DNA of 64,000 nt from Streptomyces canus. Lineage in GTDB: Bacteria > Actinomycetota > Actinomycetes > Streptomycetales > Streptomycetaceae. Position 1 is the first letter of the stretch; every line of letters starts with the position of its first letter. Below are positions 17,432 through 27,113 of the stretch, piece by piece. Made by a program: the position numbers and the translations under genes. The stretch spans positions 4,526,001 to 4,590,000 of the forward strand of contig NZ_CP107989.1 of NCBI RefSeq assembly GCF_041435015.1. The letters are read 5' to 3'. Below the pieces are notes generated by a model. The model worked only from the letters and a program-made list of their open reading frames with translations. It was not told where the DNA came from and made no database searches.

Positions 17432-18625
17432 TCACCCCTTCACGCACACGACCTGCTTCAGCTTCGCCACGACCTCCACCAAGTCCCGCTGCTGGTCGAT
17501 GACCTGGTCGATCGACTTGTAGGCACCCGGAATCTCGTCCACGACGCCGGAGTCCTTACGGCACTCCACGCCCCGCGTCTGCTCCTCCAGGTCGCGCGTC
17601 GAGAACCGCCGCTTGGCCGCGTTGCGGCTCATGCGCCGACCCGCGCCGTGCGAGGCCGAGTTGAAGGCCTTCTCGTTGCCGAGGCCCTTCACGATGTACG
17701 ACCCCGTGCCCATGGACCCCGGGATGATGCCGAACTCGCCGGAACCGGCCCGGATCGCGCCCTTGCGGGTCACGAGCAGGTCCATCCCGTCGTAACGCTC
17801 CTCGGCAACGTAGTTGTGGTGTGCGCTGATCTCCGCCTCGAAGGTCGGCTTCGCCTTCTTGAACTCCTTGCGGACGACGTCCTTGAGGAGCGCCATCATG
17901 ATCGTGCGGTTGTACTTGGCGTACTCCTGCGCCCAGAAGAGGTCGTTTCGGTACGCCGCCATCTGCGGCGTCTGCGCGATGAAGACGGCGAGGTCGTGGT
18001 CGACCAGACCCTGGTTGTGCGGAAGCTTCTGGGCCACGCCGATGTGGAACTCGGCGAGTTCCTTGCCGATGTTCCGGGAACCGGAATGCAGCATCAGCCA
18101 GACAGAACCCTCTGTATCGGTGCATACCTCAACAAAGTGATTCCCGGATCCAAGCGTCCCCATCTGCTTCGCCGCCCGCTCCCCACGAAACTTCACCGCA
18201 TCCGCCACCCCATCGAACCGCCCCCAGAAGTCGTCCCACCCAGCAGTCGCCAACCCATGGAACCGCCCCGGCTCAACGGGACTGTCATGCATCCCCCGCC
18301 CCACCGGAATCGCCTGCTCGATCTTCGACCGCAGCCGGGACAGATCCCCCGGCAGATCGTTCGCCGTCAGAGACGTCTTCACCGCCGACATCCCGCAGCC
18401 GATGTCCACGCCCACCGCCGCCGGGCACACCGCGCCCTGCATGGCGATCACGGACCCGACCGTCGCGCCCTTGCCGTAATGGACGTCCGGCATCACCGCG
18501 AGGCCCTTGATCCACGGCAGGGTCGCGACGTTGCGCAACTGCTGCAGGGCCACGTCCTCGACCGTCGCCGGGTCGGTCCACATACGGATCGGGACCTTGG
18601 CGCCCGGCATCTCCACGTACGACAT
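17432..18625 (-). CDS. rtcB: RtcB-type tRNA-splicing/RNA-repair ligase
   Basis: ATG 18625 with an upstream GAGG gives 397 residues, the length of the short bacterial RtcB. Metal ligands are visible in VDIGCGM (Asp near 74, Cys near 77), LGSGNHFVEV and MLHSGSRNIGKEL. The nucleophilic histidine that takes GMP is in SASHGAGRR near residue 325. RtcB joins RNA 2',3'-cyclic phosphate (or 3'-phosphate) to 5'-OH ends using GTP and Mn2+. No archease or RtcR gene is adjacent, so it is not an RtcR-controlled rtcBA operon. Confidence 0.93.
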   Translation of the reverse strand: MSYVEMPGAKVPIRMWTDPATVEDVALQQLRNVATLPWIKGLAVMPDVHYGKGATVGSVIAMQGAVCPAAVGVDIGCGMSAVKTSLTANDLPGDLSRLRSKIEQAIPVGRGMHDSPVEPGRFHGLATAGWDDFWGRFDGVADAVKFRGERAAKQMGTLGSGNHFVEVCTDTEGSVWLMLHSGSRNIGKELAEFHIGVAQKLPHNQGLVDHDLAVFIAQTPQMAAYRNDLFWAQEYAKYNRTIMMALLKDVVRKEFKKAKPTFEAEISAHHNYVAEERYDGMDLLVTRKGAIRAGSGEFGIIPGSMGTGSYIVKGLGNEKAFNSASHGAGRRMSRNAAKRRFSTRDLEEQTRGVECRKDSGVVDEIPGAYKSIDQVIDQQRDLVEVVAKLKQVVCVKG

Positions 18626-18830
18626 ATCGTCCTCATTCCCCCGGAAAGCAAGCAGAAGTCTTGAAGCGCAAAACCGGTGCCAAGGTCGACGAATGGGATG
18701 ACGGACCGGCGTCCACGGCAGTGCGTGCGATACACATTGTCTCCAGGGCGCACCCAGTTGCGGCAAGCGAATAACCTGCGGGGACACTGAGATCCCCACG
18801 AGTCGGAGACATTCCGAGAGGAGCCCCACC

Positions 18831-19646
18831 GTGCAGCGGAAGGCCTATGTATCCGGCGTCGCCGCCCTCCTCGCGGCGGTGTTGGCCGGCTGCACCGGCA
18901 GTTCGGGCGGCGACGGCCCGACGGACGACGCCAATCCCGGCGACACCGGCACCGCCTCCCCCGCCGCGCAGCCCGGCAAGTACCGCACTCTCCCCGAGGC
19001 GTGCGGCGTGGTCGGCCAGAGCACCCTCGACGCGCTCCTGCCCGGCATCCAGCAGATCGCCGACCAGGATCAGCGCACGAAGGCCTACGAGGGCCAGGCC
19101 TCACTCACCTATGACACGGACCGCAAGGTCGGCTGCCGTTGGAAGGTGGAGGCCACGGACGCCACGGAGTACCTGTCGGTCGACTTCGAGCGTGTGGTGT
19201 CGTACGACAACGCGGTCAGCGACGACAGTCAGGCGGAGCAGCTCTTCTCGCAGACCGAGGAGAAGGCCGATCTGCCGGTGGCGGCGACGTCCAGTGCCGC
19301 GTCGGACGTGGAGGAGAGCGGCACCGCCGGTCCGACGGCCTCCCCCTCGGCCACCCCGAGCGGTTCCGCGAGTCCGAGCGGTTCGGCCTCGGCCACTCCG
19401 TCCGATCTCCAGCCCCGCGTTCTGGACGATCTGGGCGACGAGGCGTTCCTGGACGACGCGTTGAGCAACTCGGGTTCGACGGCTCAGCAGCGCAAGGTGA
19501 CTGTGGCGTTCCGCACGTCCAACGTGATCGTGACCATCGAGTACGAGGAGCAACCGACGACGATCGGCGTCACCCCGGACAGCAAGGAAATGCAGGACAA
19601 CGCCCGGAAACTGGCCTCTCAGCTGGCCGGGTCGCTGTCCGGCTGA
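18831..19646 (+). CDS. DUF3558-family lipoprotein
   Basis: GTG 18831 follows a GAGAGGAG ribosome-binding site and gives 271 residues. The lipobox VLAGC places the lipidated cysteine near residue 22. A DUF3558-type core follows (YRTLPEACGVVGQSTLDALL ... GCRWKVE), interrupted by a low-complexity Ser/Ala/Pro/Thr segment at about residues 163-187. The protein is anchored outside the membrane. It is followed by a paralogue, indicating a tandem duplication. No function is established for the family. Confidence 0.82.
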   Translation: MQRKAYVSGVAALLAAVLAGCTGSSGGDGPTDDANPGDTGTASPAAQPGKYRTLPEACGVVGQSTLDALLPGIQQIADQDQRTKAYEGQASLTYDTDRKVGCRWKVEATDATEYLSVDFERVVSYDNAVSDDSQAEQLFSQTEEKADLPVAATSSAASDVEESGTAGPTASPSATPSGSASPSGSASATPSDLQPRVLDDLGDEAFLDDALSNSGSTAQQRKVTVAFRTSNVIVTIEYEEQPTTIGVTPDSKEMQDNARKLASQLAGSLSG

Positions 19647-19764
19647 GCGCTCTCCACACACCCCTCACCCGCGCGCACAAAGCATTCGAAGCTGGACCGC
19701 ACGGCATCCTCACCGCGTACCGTGGCCCCTCGGACCCGATCCGACGGCAGGAACCACAAGCGTC

Positions 19765-20679
19765 ATGAGTGAAGGAACCATGCAGCGACGAGCAGAGCGT
19801 GACCAGGGTGCCCAGCGAGCGAAGCGTCTTCATCGCGTCCTTGTCTGCGCGGCCGCAGTCCCCGTGATGCTGATCGCCTCTGGCTGCTCCTCCGACTCCG
19901 GCTCCGGCGACTCCGGCTCCGGCAGCGGTGGCGACAAGGCCGCGGGCGCCGGTGCGACGGTGTCGGCGTCCGAGAGTGCGGCTCCCACGGTGCAGGCGGC
20001 GGCGTACAACTCGCTTCCCGAGGCGTGCGGGGTGTTGTCGAAGAAGACGCTGAAGTCGCTCGTCCCGGAGGCTTCGAAGTCCGGCAAGAAGGGCACGGCG
20101 GAGGCGGGTACGCGCGGCAGTTGCTCCTGGAGCAGCCTGGACAACAACGGCGTGAAGGGCTCGCAGTTCCGCTGGCTCAACGTCTCGTTGCTCCGCTTCG
20201 AGTCGGACACCTCGCGGGGTACGGGCGAGGCGCAGGCGCAGAAGTACTACGACCAGCAGATCCAGGACGCCAAGTCGGTGGCCGGTGCGAAGAACACCAA
20301 GTCGCAGGCGGTTGCGGGCACGGGTGACGCGGCGACGCTGGTGCGTTACGACCTGAAGAAGAAGGAAGGCTCCTTCAAGCAGCAGACGGTCGTCACGCGC
20401 GTGGAGAACGTCGTGGTCACCGTCGACTACAACGGCGCGGGTCTCGCCGGTGACAAGGCGCCGAGTGCGGAGACCCTCGGGAAGCTCGCGGGGCAGGCCG
20501 CGAAGGAGACGGTGAGCGCGGTGTCGGCGGCGAACGGCGAGGGCGCTGCGAACCCGGCCCCGTCGGAGTCCGCCTCGGGTTCGAAGGCCCCGTCGAAGTC
20601 CGCTTCGCCGTCCGCGTCCCCGTCGAAGTCGGCGTCGAAGTCGGCATCCCCGTCCAAGTCGGCCGCGAAGACGAGCTGA
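19765..20679 (+). CDS. DUF3558-family lipoprotein (paralogue of the upstream gene)
   Basis: The 304-residue frame has a lipobox (LIASGC, Cys near residue 41) after a basic N-terminus; ATG 19780 (MQRRAERDQ) is an alternative start. Its core repeats the preceding gene's pattern (YNSLPEACGVLSKKTLKSLV ... GSCSWSS). The C-terminus is a Ser/Ala/Lys/Pro-rich tail built on repeats of a PSKSAS-like unit. That tail could span the cell wall or bind polyanions, which is speculation. Confidence 0.8.
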   Translation: MSEGTMQRRAERDQGAQRAKRLHRVLVCAAAVPVMLIASGCSSDSGSGDSGSGSGGDKAAGAGATVSASESAAPTVQAAAYNSLPEACGVLSKKTLKSLVPEASKSGKKGTAEAGTRGSCSWSSLDNNGVKGSQFRWLNVSLLRFESDTSRGTGEAQAQKYYDQQIQDAKSVAGAKNTKSQAVAGTGDAATLVRYDLKKKEGSFKQQTVVTRVENVVVTVDYNGAGLAGDKAPSAETLGKLAGQAAKETVSAVSAANGEGAANPAPSESASGSKAPSKSASPSASPSKSASKSASPSKSAAKTS

Positions 20680-20771
20680 AGAAGAACTGACGGTACGTAC
20701 CGGTCACCCGTGCGCAGCACACATGTGCCACTCTGTTGCGCGCAACAACACGCACAGGGAGGGGAGTACGG

Positions 20772-22052
20772 GTGTCCGCGCCCATGCAGCTGACTCGAAT
20801 GCACCGCATTCTCATAGGCGTGGTCGTGTTCGGCGCCGTGATCATCGCCGGCATCGGCTTCGCGGGGTCGTACGCGGCCGTCCGTGAGCTCGCCATCCAA
20901 AAGGGCTTCGGGAACTTCAGTTACGTCTTTCCGATCGGCATCGACGCGGGTATCTGCGTCCTGCTGGCCCTGGACCTGCTTCTGACGTGGATCCGGATCC
21001 CGTTCCCGCTGCTGCGTCAGACGGCGTGGCTCCTGACGGCCGCGACGATCGCCTTCAACGGCGCGGCGGCCTGGCCGGATCCGCTGGGTGTGGGTATGCA
21101 CGCGGTGATCCCGATCCTGTTCGTGGTGTCGGTGGAGGCGGCCCGTCACGCGATCGGCCGGATCGCGGACATCACGGCGGACAAGCACATGGAGGGGGTC
21201 CGCCTCACCCGGTGGCTCCTGTCCCCCATCCCCACGTTTCTCCTCTGGCGCCGTATGAAGCTGTGGGAGCTGCGCTCCTACGAGCAGGTCATCAAGCTCG
21301 AACAGGACCGGCTGGTCTACCAGGCCCGTCTTCACTCCCGCTTCGGCCGGGCCTGGCGCAGGAAGGCGCCGGTGGAGTCCCTGATGCCGTTGCGTCTGGC
21401 CCGCTACGGCGTCCCCCTGGCGGAGACGGCTCCGGCGGGCCTGGCAGCGGCGGGTATCGAACCGGCCCTGCTCCCGCCGGCGCCCCAGGAGGTCGCGGGC
21501 AGGGGTGGCGCCGGGGCGGCTGCCGAGCCGCAGCGGGTGGCGGCTCCGGGCGAGCAGCGCCTGGAGCTGAACGGCAACCCGCAGCCGTCGCGGGCCGACA
21601 CCGCGCCCGACCCCGAGTCGAGCCCCTGGTTCGAAGCCCCCCAGCAGATCCAGTACCAGGGCGGCTACAACCCCAACTACGACCCTGCTGAGCAGTACGA
21701 GAGCTGGTACGAGGAACAACTCGAGGCAGAGCAGTACGAGTTGCAGCAGATCCAGTACGAGGAGCCCCCCAGGGAGCCCTCGATGGAGGAGACCGGCAGC
21801 TTCCCGATCCCGGTGACCCATGGCCGTACCCGTGAACTGGGCGAGGGCGGCGGTACTCCGGAGCCGACCGAAGAGGACTTCTACCAGGTCTTCAAGAAGT
21901 CGATCGACGGCAGCTACCCCTCCCCGGGCCAGCTCAGGGGAGACGTGGAGGCGACGTACGGCGTCGTGCTCCCACAGCGCGAGGCCGAGCGCATGGTCAA
22001 CCGCTTCACGAACCGCCACACGGCGGAACTCCAGGAAGACCACATCGCATAG
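20772..22052 (+). CDS. DUF2637-domain membrane protein
   Basis: GTG 20772 follows GGAGGGGAG and gives 426 residues. Four membrane segments occupy about residues 9-125 (ILIGVVVFGAVIIAGIGFAG, YVFPIGIDAGICVLLALDLL, TAWLLTAATIAFNGAAAWPD, VIPILFVVSVEAARHAIG), the DUF2637 pattern. A basic cytoplasmic segment, an acidic Gln/Tyr/Glu-rich disordered region and a C-terminal helix-rich domain (EDFYQVFKKSIDGSYPSPGQ) follow. DUF2637 domains occur in Spd proteins of Streptomyces plasmids and in chromosomal proteins of unknown role. No other plasmid genes are nearby. Confidence 0.8.
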   Translation: MSAPMQLTRMHRILIGVVVFGAVIIAGIGFAGSYAAVRELAIQKGFGNFSYVFPIGIDAGICVLLALDLLLTWIRIPFPLLRQTAWLLTAATIAFNGAAAWPDPLGVGMHAVIPILFVVSVEAARHAIGRIADITADKHMEGVRLTRWLLSPIPTFLLWRRMKLWELRSYEQVIKLEQDRLVYQARLHSRFGRAWRRKAPVESLMPLRLARYGVPLAETAPAGLAAAGIEPALLPPAPQEVAGRGGAGAAAEPQRVAAPGEQRLELNGNPQPSRADTAPDPESSPWFEAPQQIQYQGGYNPNYDPAEQYESWYEEQLEAEQYELQQIQYEEPPREPSMEETGSFPIPVTHGRTRELGEGGGTPEPTEEDFYQVFKKSIDGSYPSPGQLRGDVEATYGVVLPQREAERMVNRFTNRHTAELQEDHIA

Positions 22053-22074
22053 CGGACGACCACATCGCATAGCG
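22038..22074 (+). repeat. Tandem 20-base micro-duplication across a stop codon
   Basis: The 17-base word GACCACATCGCATAGCG occurs at 22038-22054 and again at 22058-22074. The first copy holds the last codons and the TAG stop of the DUF2637 gene; the second lies just before the terminator hairpin. Confidence 0.9.
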
Positions 22075-22107
22075 AAGGGGCCCTCGCCGAAACGAGGGCC
22101 CCTTCGC
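22072..22107. terminator. Hairpin terminator between convergent DUF2637 gene and lysS
   Basis: A perfect 15-bp stem (GCGAAGGGGCCCTCG with its complement) and a 6-base loop lie between the two convergent stops. It can serve both directions. Confidence 0.85.
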
Positions 22108-22115
22108 CGTACCGT

Positions 22116-23855
22116 CTACTCGCCGAGCAGCGCCCGGACCCGCTCCTGCCCCACGGCCAGCAGGAGGGTGGGCAGCCGGGGCCCGGTGTCCCGGGAGACC
22201 AGCAGCTGGTAGAGCAGGGCGAAGAACGCCCGCTGGGAGGTCTTGATCTCGGCCGGCAGTTCCTTGGGGGTGGCGTCCGCGGGGAACCCGGCCTGCACCT
22301 TGGGCACGCCGTACACGAGGTGCGTGAGCCCGTCGAGGGACCAGTGCGAGGCCAGCCCGTCCAGCAGCAGTCGTAGCGACTGCTGGGAGGCCTCGTCGAG
22401 GGACTTCAGCAGCTCGGCGTCGGGCTCGCCGCGCACGATGGTCCGCTGGTCGGCGGGCACCTGCGTGTTGATCCAGGCCTCGGCCTTGTCGTACCGGGGG
22501 CGGGCCTCGTCCAGTGTCGACAGCGGGTTGTCGGGGTCCAGTTCGCTGAGGATCCGCAGCGCCTGGTCCTCGTGGCCCGCGGTGATGTCGGCGACGGACG
22601 CGAGCGTCCGGTACGGCAGTACGCGCGCCGTCCGGGGCAGCTCACCACCGGCGGTCCGCACCGCGCGGGAGTGCGCGGCGACGTCGGCCGGCAGGGCGGC
22701 CCCCTCGGTGACCTTGGCGTCCAGCTTGTCCCACTCGTCGTAGAGCCGCTGGATCTCCTGGTCGAAGGCGATCTTGAAGGACTGGTTGGGCCTGCGGCGG
22801 GCGTAGAGCCACCGCAGGAGCTGCGGCTCCATGATCTTCAGCGCGTCACCCGGCGTGGGCACCCCGCCCCGGGAGGACGACATCTTGGCCATGCCGGAGA
22901 TGCCGACGAAGGCGTACATCGGCCCGATCGGCTGCTTCCCGCCGAAGATCCCGACGATCTGCCCGCCGACCTGGAAGGAGGAGCCGGGCGACGAGTGGTC
23001 GACGCCGGAGGGCTCGAAGACGACGCCCTCGTAGGCCCACCGCATCGGCCAGTCGACCTTCCAGACGAGCTTGCCGCGATTGAACTCGTTCAGCCGGACG
23101 GTCTCGGAGAACCCGCAGGCGTTGCAGGTGTACGACAGCTCGGTCGTGGCGTCGTCGTAGGACGTGACGGTGGTGAGGTCCTTCTCGCAGTTGCCGCAGT
23201 AGGGCTTGTACGGGAAGTATCCGGCGGACCCGGAGGACCCGTCGTCCTCGGCGGCCGCGCCGGACCCCTCGGCGGCCTCGACCTCGGCCTCGTCCACCGG
23301 CTTCTGCTGCTTCTTGGCCGGGGCCTTCTTGGTCCGGTACTGGTCGAGGATCGCGTCGATGTCCCCGCGGTGCGCCATGGCGTGCAGGATCTGCTCGCGG
23401 TAGACGCCCGAGGTGTACTGAGCGGTCTGGCTGATCCCGTCGAACTCGACGCCGAGCTCGGCCAGCGCGTCGATCATGGCGGCCTTGAAGTGCTCGGCCC
23501 AGTTCGGGTGTGCGGACCCCTTGGGCGCGGGCACGGAGGTCAGCGGCTTGCCGATGTGCTCGCCCCACGACTCGTCGACGCCCGCGACGCCCGCCGGCAC
23601 CTTGCGGTACCGGTCGTAGTCGTCCCAGGAGATGAGGTGCCGCACCTGGTGGCCGCGGCGCCGGATCTCGTCGGCGACGAGGTGGGGGGTCATGACCTCG
23701 CGGAGGTTCCCCAGGTGAATGGGGCCGGACGGGGAGAGCCCAGAGGCGACGACCACGGGTTTGCCGGGGGCCCGACGCTCCGACTCCTCGATGACCTCAT
23801 CCGCGAAACGGGAGACCCAGTCGGTGGTCTCGGTGCTCTGAGCCACGATCGGCAC
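22116..23855 (-). CDS. lysS: Lysyl-tRNA synthetase, class I
   Basis: GTG 23855 gives 579 residues. The class I catalytic motifs are SGLSPSGPIHLGN (HIGH-like, residues 39-51) and MAKMSSSRG (KMSKS-like, near residue 320). A CNACGF/YCGNCEKD pair forms a zinc site. This is the archaeal/actinobacterial class I LysRS, unrelated to the usual bacterial class II enzyme. An acidic Ala/Glu/Ser linker (about residues 165-195) is inserted before the zinc part. It attaches lysine to tRNA-Lys. The gene is divergent from argS, 139 bases apart. Confidence 0.93.
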   Translation of the reverse strand: MPIVAQSTETTDWVSRFADEVIEESERRAPGKPVVVASGLSPSGPIHLGNLREVMTPHLVADEIRRRGHQVRHLISWDDYDRYRKVPAGVAGVDESWGEHIGKPLTSVPAPKGSAHPNWAEHFKAAMIDALAELGVEFDGISQTAQYTSGVYREQILHAMAHRGDIDAILDQYRTKKAPAKKQQKPVDEAEVEAAEGSGAAAEDDGSSGSAGYFPYKPYCGNCEKDLTTVTSYDDATTELSYTCNACGFSETVRLNEFNRGKLVWKVDWPMRWAYEGVVFEPSGVDHSSPGSSFQVGGQIVGIFGGKQPIGPMYAFVGISGMAKMSSSRGGVPTPGDALKIMEPQLLRWLYARRRPNQSFKIAFDQEIQRLYDEWDKLDAKVTEGAALPADVAAHSRAVRTAGGELPRTARVLPYRTLASVADITAGHEDQALRILSELDPDNPLSTLDEARPRYDKAEAWINTQVPADQRTIVRGEPDAELLKSLDEASQQSLRLLLDGLASHWSLDGLTHLVYGVPKVQAGFPADATPKELPAEIKTSQRAFFALLYQLLVSRDTGPRLPTLLLAVGQERVRALLGE

Positions 23856-23994
23856 GTCCTCTTTTACTGAAGTACTGAAGGTTGATGGACGCCCCATTCT
23901 CCCAGACCGCCCCGCGCCGGAGAAAACCGCTTTACCCCCCATGGGATACTGACCGTGTCTATCTGATCCCCCGAGGAGAACGGCACCCACTCCC

Positions 23995-25752
23995 ATGGCC
24001 CCGGTCACGTCCCTCAGCGACTCCGTCAACCAGCAGCTCAGCTCCGCGATCTCCGCCACCCTGCCGGAGGCCTCCGCGGACCCACTGCTGCGACGTAGCG
24101 ACCGGGCCGACTTCCAGGCGAACGGCATCCTGGCGCTCGCCAAGAAGGCGAAGGCGAACCCGAGGGAGCTGGCGACGCAGGTCGTGGCGAAGGTCGCGTC
24201 GGGCGACGTGATCAAGGACATCGAGGTCTCCGGCCCCGGCTTCCTGAACGTCACGATCACGGACCGGGCGATCACCGAGACCCTGGCCGCGCGTTATGAG
24301 GACGGCGACCGTCTCGGCGTACCGCTCAAGGACGAGCCCGGCACCACGGTGATCGACTACGCCCAGCCGAACGTGGCGAAGGAGATGCACGTCGGGCACC
24401 TGCGCTCCGCGGTGATCGGCGACGCCCTGCGCGGCATGCTCGACTTCACCGGTGAGAAGACGATCGGCCGGCACCACATCGGCGACTGGGGCACCCAGTT
24501 CGGCATGCTCATCCAGTACCTGATCGAGAACCCGGGCGAGCTGGCCCCCCCGGACGAGGTCGACGGCGAGCAGGCCATGTCGAACCTGAACCGGGTGTAC
24601 AAGGCGTCCCGTGTGGTCTTCGACTCCGACGAGGAGTTCAAGGAGCGGGCGCGGAAGCGGGTCGTGGCCCTGCAGTCCGGCGACAAGGAGACCCTCGAAC
24701 TCTGGCAGCAGTTCGTGGACGAGTCGAAGGTCTACTTCTACTCGGTCTTCGCGAAGCTGGACATGGAGATCCGTGACGAGGAGATCGTCGGCGAGTCGGC
24801 GTACAACGAGGGCATGCCCGAGACCGCCCGCCTCCTGGAGGAGATGGGGGTGGCGGTCCGCTCCGAGGGCGCGCTGGTCGTCTTCTTCGACGAGATCCGC
24901 GGCAAGGACGACCAGCCGGTGCCTTTGATCGTGCAGAAGGCGGACGGCGGCTTCGGCTACGCGGCCTCCGACCTGACGGCGATCCGCAACCGGGTCACCG
25001 ACCTGCACGCGACGACACTGCTGTACGTCGTGGACGTACGCCAGTCGCTCCACTTCAAGATGGTCTTCGAAGCGGCCCGCCGGGCAGGCTGGCTCTCCGA
25101 CGGTGTCACCGCGCACAACATGGGCTACGGCACGGTGCTCGGCGCGGACGGCAAGCCGTTCAAGACCCGTGAGGGCGAGACCGTCAAGCTGGAGGACCTG
25201 CTGGACGAGGCGGTGCAGCGGGCGGCCGAGGTCGTACGGGAGAAGGCCAAGGACCTCACCGAGGACGAGATCCAGGAGCGGGCTGCACAGGTGGGCATCG
25301 GCGCGGTGAAGTACGCCGACCTGTCCACGTCCCCCAACCGGGACTACAAGTTCGACCTGGACCAGATGGTCTCGCTGAACGGCGACACGTCCGTGTACCT
25401 CCAGTACGCGTACGCCCGTATCCAGTCGATCCTCCGCAAGGCGGGAGAGGTACGGCCGACCGCCCACCCGGAGCTCGAACTGGCGGACGCGGAGCGGGCG
25501 TTGGGCCTGCACCTGGACGCGTTCGGCAGCACGGTCTTCGAGGCGGCCGCGGAGTACGCCCCGCACAAGCTGGCGGCGTACCTCTACCAGCTGGCCTCGC
25601 TGTTCACGTCGTTCTACGACAAGTGCCCGGTGATCAAACCGGCACCGCCGAAGGACATCGCGGAGAACCGTCTGCTCCTGTGCGACCTGACCGCCCGCAC
25701 CCTGCACCAGGGGATGGCGCTGCTGGGGATCAGGACGCCCGAGAAGCTCTGA
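23995..25752 (+). CDS. argS: Arginyl-tRNA synthetase
   Basis: The 585-residue class I synthetase has an N-terminal Add-1 domain, HVGH (HIGH) at residues 132-135 after ANVAKEM-like [15 protein letters not shown], and a degenerate KMSKS loop (KPFKTREG), as is usual for many ArgRS. The C-terminal DALR anticodon-binding domain ends the protein. CGAGGAGAA lies upstream of the ATG. It charges tRNA-Arg and needs the tRNA for amino-acid activation. Confidence 0.96.
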   Translation: MAPVTSLSDSVNQQLSSAISATLPEASADPLLRRSDRADFQANGILALAKKAKANPRELATQVVAKVASGDVIKDIEVSGPGFLNVTITDRAITETLAARYEDGDRLGVPLKDEPGTTVIDYAQPNVAKEMHVGHLRSAVIGDALRGMLDFTGEKTIGRHHIGDWGTQFGMLIQYLIENPGELAPPDEVDGEQAMSNLNRVYKASRVVFDSDEEFKERARKRVVALQSGDKETLELWQQFVDESKVYFYSVFAKLDMEIRDEEIVGESAYNEGMPETARLLEEMGVAVRSEGALVVFFDEIRGKDDQPVPLIVQKADGGFGYAASDLTAIRNRVTDLHATTLLYVVDVRQSLHFKMVFEAARRAGWLSDGVTAHNMGYGTVLGADGKPFKTREGETVKLEDLLDEAVQRAAEVVREKAKDLTEDEIQERAAQVGIGAVKYADLSTSPNRDYKFDLDQMVSLNGDTSVYLQYAYARIQSILRKAGEVRPTAHPELELADAERALGLHLDAFGSTVFEAAAEYAPHKLAAYLYQLASLFTSFYDKCPVIKPAPPKDIAENRLLLCDLTARTLHQGMALLGIRTPEKL

Positions 25753-25782
25753 CCGTCCCGTAGGCGGTGTGGCCGCGCGCTT

Positions 25783-26184
25783 TTACGGCAGCCCGAACTC
25801 GCACCACACCGCCTTGCCCAGCTCCCGCTCCCGCACTCCCCACTTGTCGCTCAGCGCGGAGACGAGCAGCAGCCCCCGCCCGCCCTCGTCCCCGTCGTGC
25901 ACGACATGCGGCACCCCGCCCCCGCTGTCGTGCACCTCGACGACCAGCGCGCTCACGTCGTACCGCAGAAACAGCCTCAACTGGCGCCCGGGCGGTACGC
26001 CGTGCAGCAGCGCGTTGGTCACCAGCTCGCTCACGCAGAGCAGTACGTCGTCCGCCCGCGCGGTCTCCGCGAGGCCCCAGCCGGCCAGGGCCTCGGCCGT
26101 GAAGCGGCGTGCGGCCTGCGCGGATCGGCGTTCGCGGCGGAAGAACCTCTCGCGCAGGAGCGGTAGTTGGGTCGTCTCGTTCAC
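25783..26184 (-). CDS. RsbW-like ATP-binding protein (HATPase_c_2)
   Basis: The 133-residue protein has the GHKL fold of anti-sigma kinase-like regulators: DDVLLCVSELVTNALLHGV (N box), LVVEVHDSGGGVPHV (G1) and GGRGLLLVSALSDKWGVRER (G2). In Streptomyces such single-domain proteins are very often encoded next to XRE/DUF397 gene pairs, as here (divergent, 113 bases between starts). Whether it phosphorylates a partner or binds a sigma factor is unknown. Confidence 0.87.
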   Translation of the reverse strand: MNETTQLPLLRERFFRRERRSAQAARRFTAEALAGWGLAETARADDVLLCVSELVTNALLHGVPPGRQLRLFLRYDVSALVVEVHDSGGGVPHVVHDGDEGGRGLLLVSALSDKWGVRERELGKAVWCEFGLP

Positions 26185-26297
26185 GGGACGAGAGTTGCGG
26201 AGAGTGACTACCGTGGATCACTCGGTGAACCCGTACAGATTTTTTGTACGGGCTCGCACCCGGTGACGTACGCGCCCCGAGGGGGAGGGAGACCGTC

Positions 26298-27113
26298 ATG
26301 AGCGCCAGGAAGCCGCCGCGGCCGAAGAACCTCACGTCCATGAAGATGCTGGGCAAACAACTCGGCACCGCCCGCCGCGCCGCGGGCCACACCCAGACCG
26401 CCCTCGCCGACCTGGTCCGCGTCGACGAGGAGACCATCGCGTCGATCGAGCAGGGCAGGCGGACGCTGAAACCGGACCTGGCCACGCTGCTGGACGAAGT
26501 CCTGGAGACGAAGGGGATGTTGGCGGCGGGCGTGGCCAACCTGCCGGACATCGACCAGTTCCCGATGTGGGCCGAGCTGTACATGGAGCATGAGCGGGAG
26601 GCCATCTCCCTCTCCTGGTACGACAACGCGGTCCTGCCCGGCCTGCTCCAGACCGACCCGTACGTCCGAGCCGTACTCCGCAACCGCGTTCCCGCATACG
26701 ACGAGAGCGAGATCGAGACACGTACGGCGGCCCGTCTGGAACGTCAGGAGATCCTGCACCGCAGGAACCCGCCCACGCTGAGCTTCATCGTGTGGGAGCC
26801 GGTGCTGCACATGAAGATCAGCGGCACGGAACAACTGCGCCATCTTCGGGTGATCGCTGAACTGCCCTGTGTGTCCCTCCAGTTCTTGCCGTTGGACAGT
26901 CCGTACCACGCGGGCCTGGACGGCCCGTTCACCCTTCTCGAAACACCGGACCACCAGCACCTCGCGTACACCGAGTCGCAACGCGGCAGCCAGTGGGTTT
27001 CCGACGCGGACGAGGTGTCCAAGCTGGCGCGCAAATATGCGATGCTGCGGACACAGGCCCTGACCACACAGGACTCGAGGGACCTGCTCGACCGCCTGCT
27101 AGGAGAGCGATGA
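26298..27113 (+). CDS. XRE-type regulator with Scr1 (DUF5753) domain
   Basis: The 271-residue protein has an N-terminal helix-turn-helix (about residues 17-72; LGTARRAAGHTQTALADLVR) and a C-terminal DUF5753 domain beginning near LSWYDNAVLPGLLQTDPYVR. It is related to S. coelicolor Scr1 and WhiJ-type regulators. The stop overlaps the start of a DUF397 gene (ATGA). In the Scr1/Scr2 pair the DUF397 protein binds and inhibits its XRE partner; that behaviour is inferred here from family knowledge. Confidence 0.92.
   Translation: MSARKPPRPKNLTSMKMLGKQLGTARRAAGHTQTALADLVRVDEETIASIEQGRRTLKPDLATLLDEVLETKGMLAAGVANLPDIDQFPMWAELYMEHEREAISLSWYDNAVLPGLLQTDPYVRAVLRNRVPAYDESEIETRTAARLERQEILHRRNPPTLSFIVWEPVLHMKISGTEQLRHLRVIAELPCVSLQFLPLDSPYHAGLDGPFTLLETPDHQHLAYTESQRGSQWVSDADEVSKLARKYAMLRTQALTTQDSRDLLDRLLGER

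Noticed and set aside
20772..22052. Integrated plasmid or conjugative element suggested by the DUF2637 (Spd-like) domain
   Set aside because: No integrase, replication or tra gene and no attachment site or tRNA is nearby, so a chromosomal family member is more likely.
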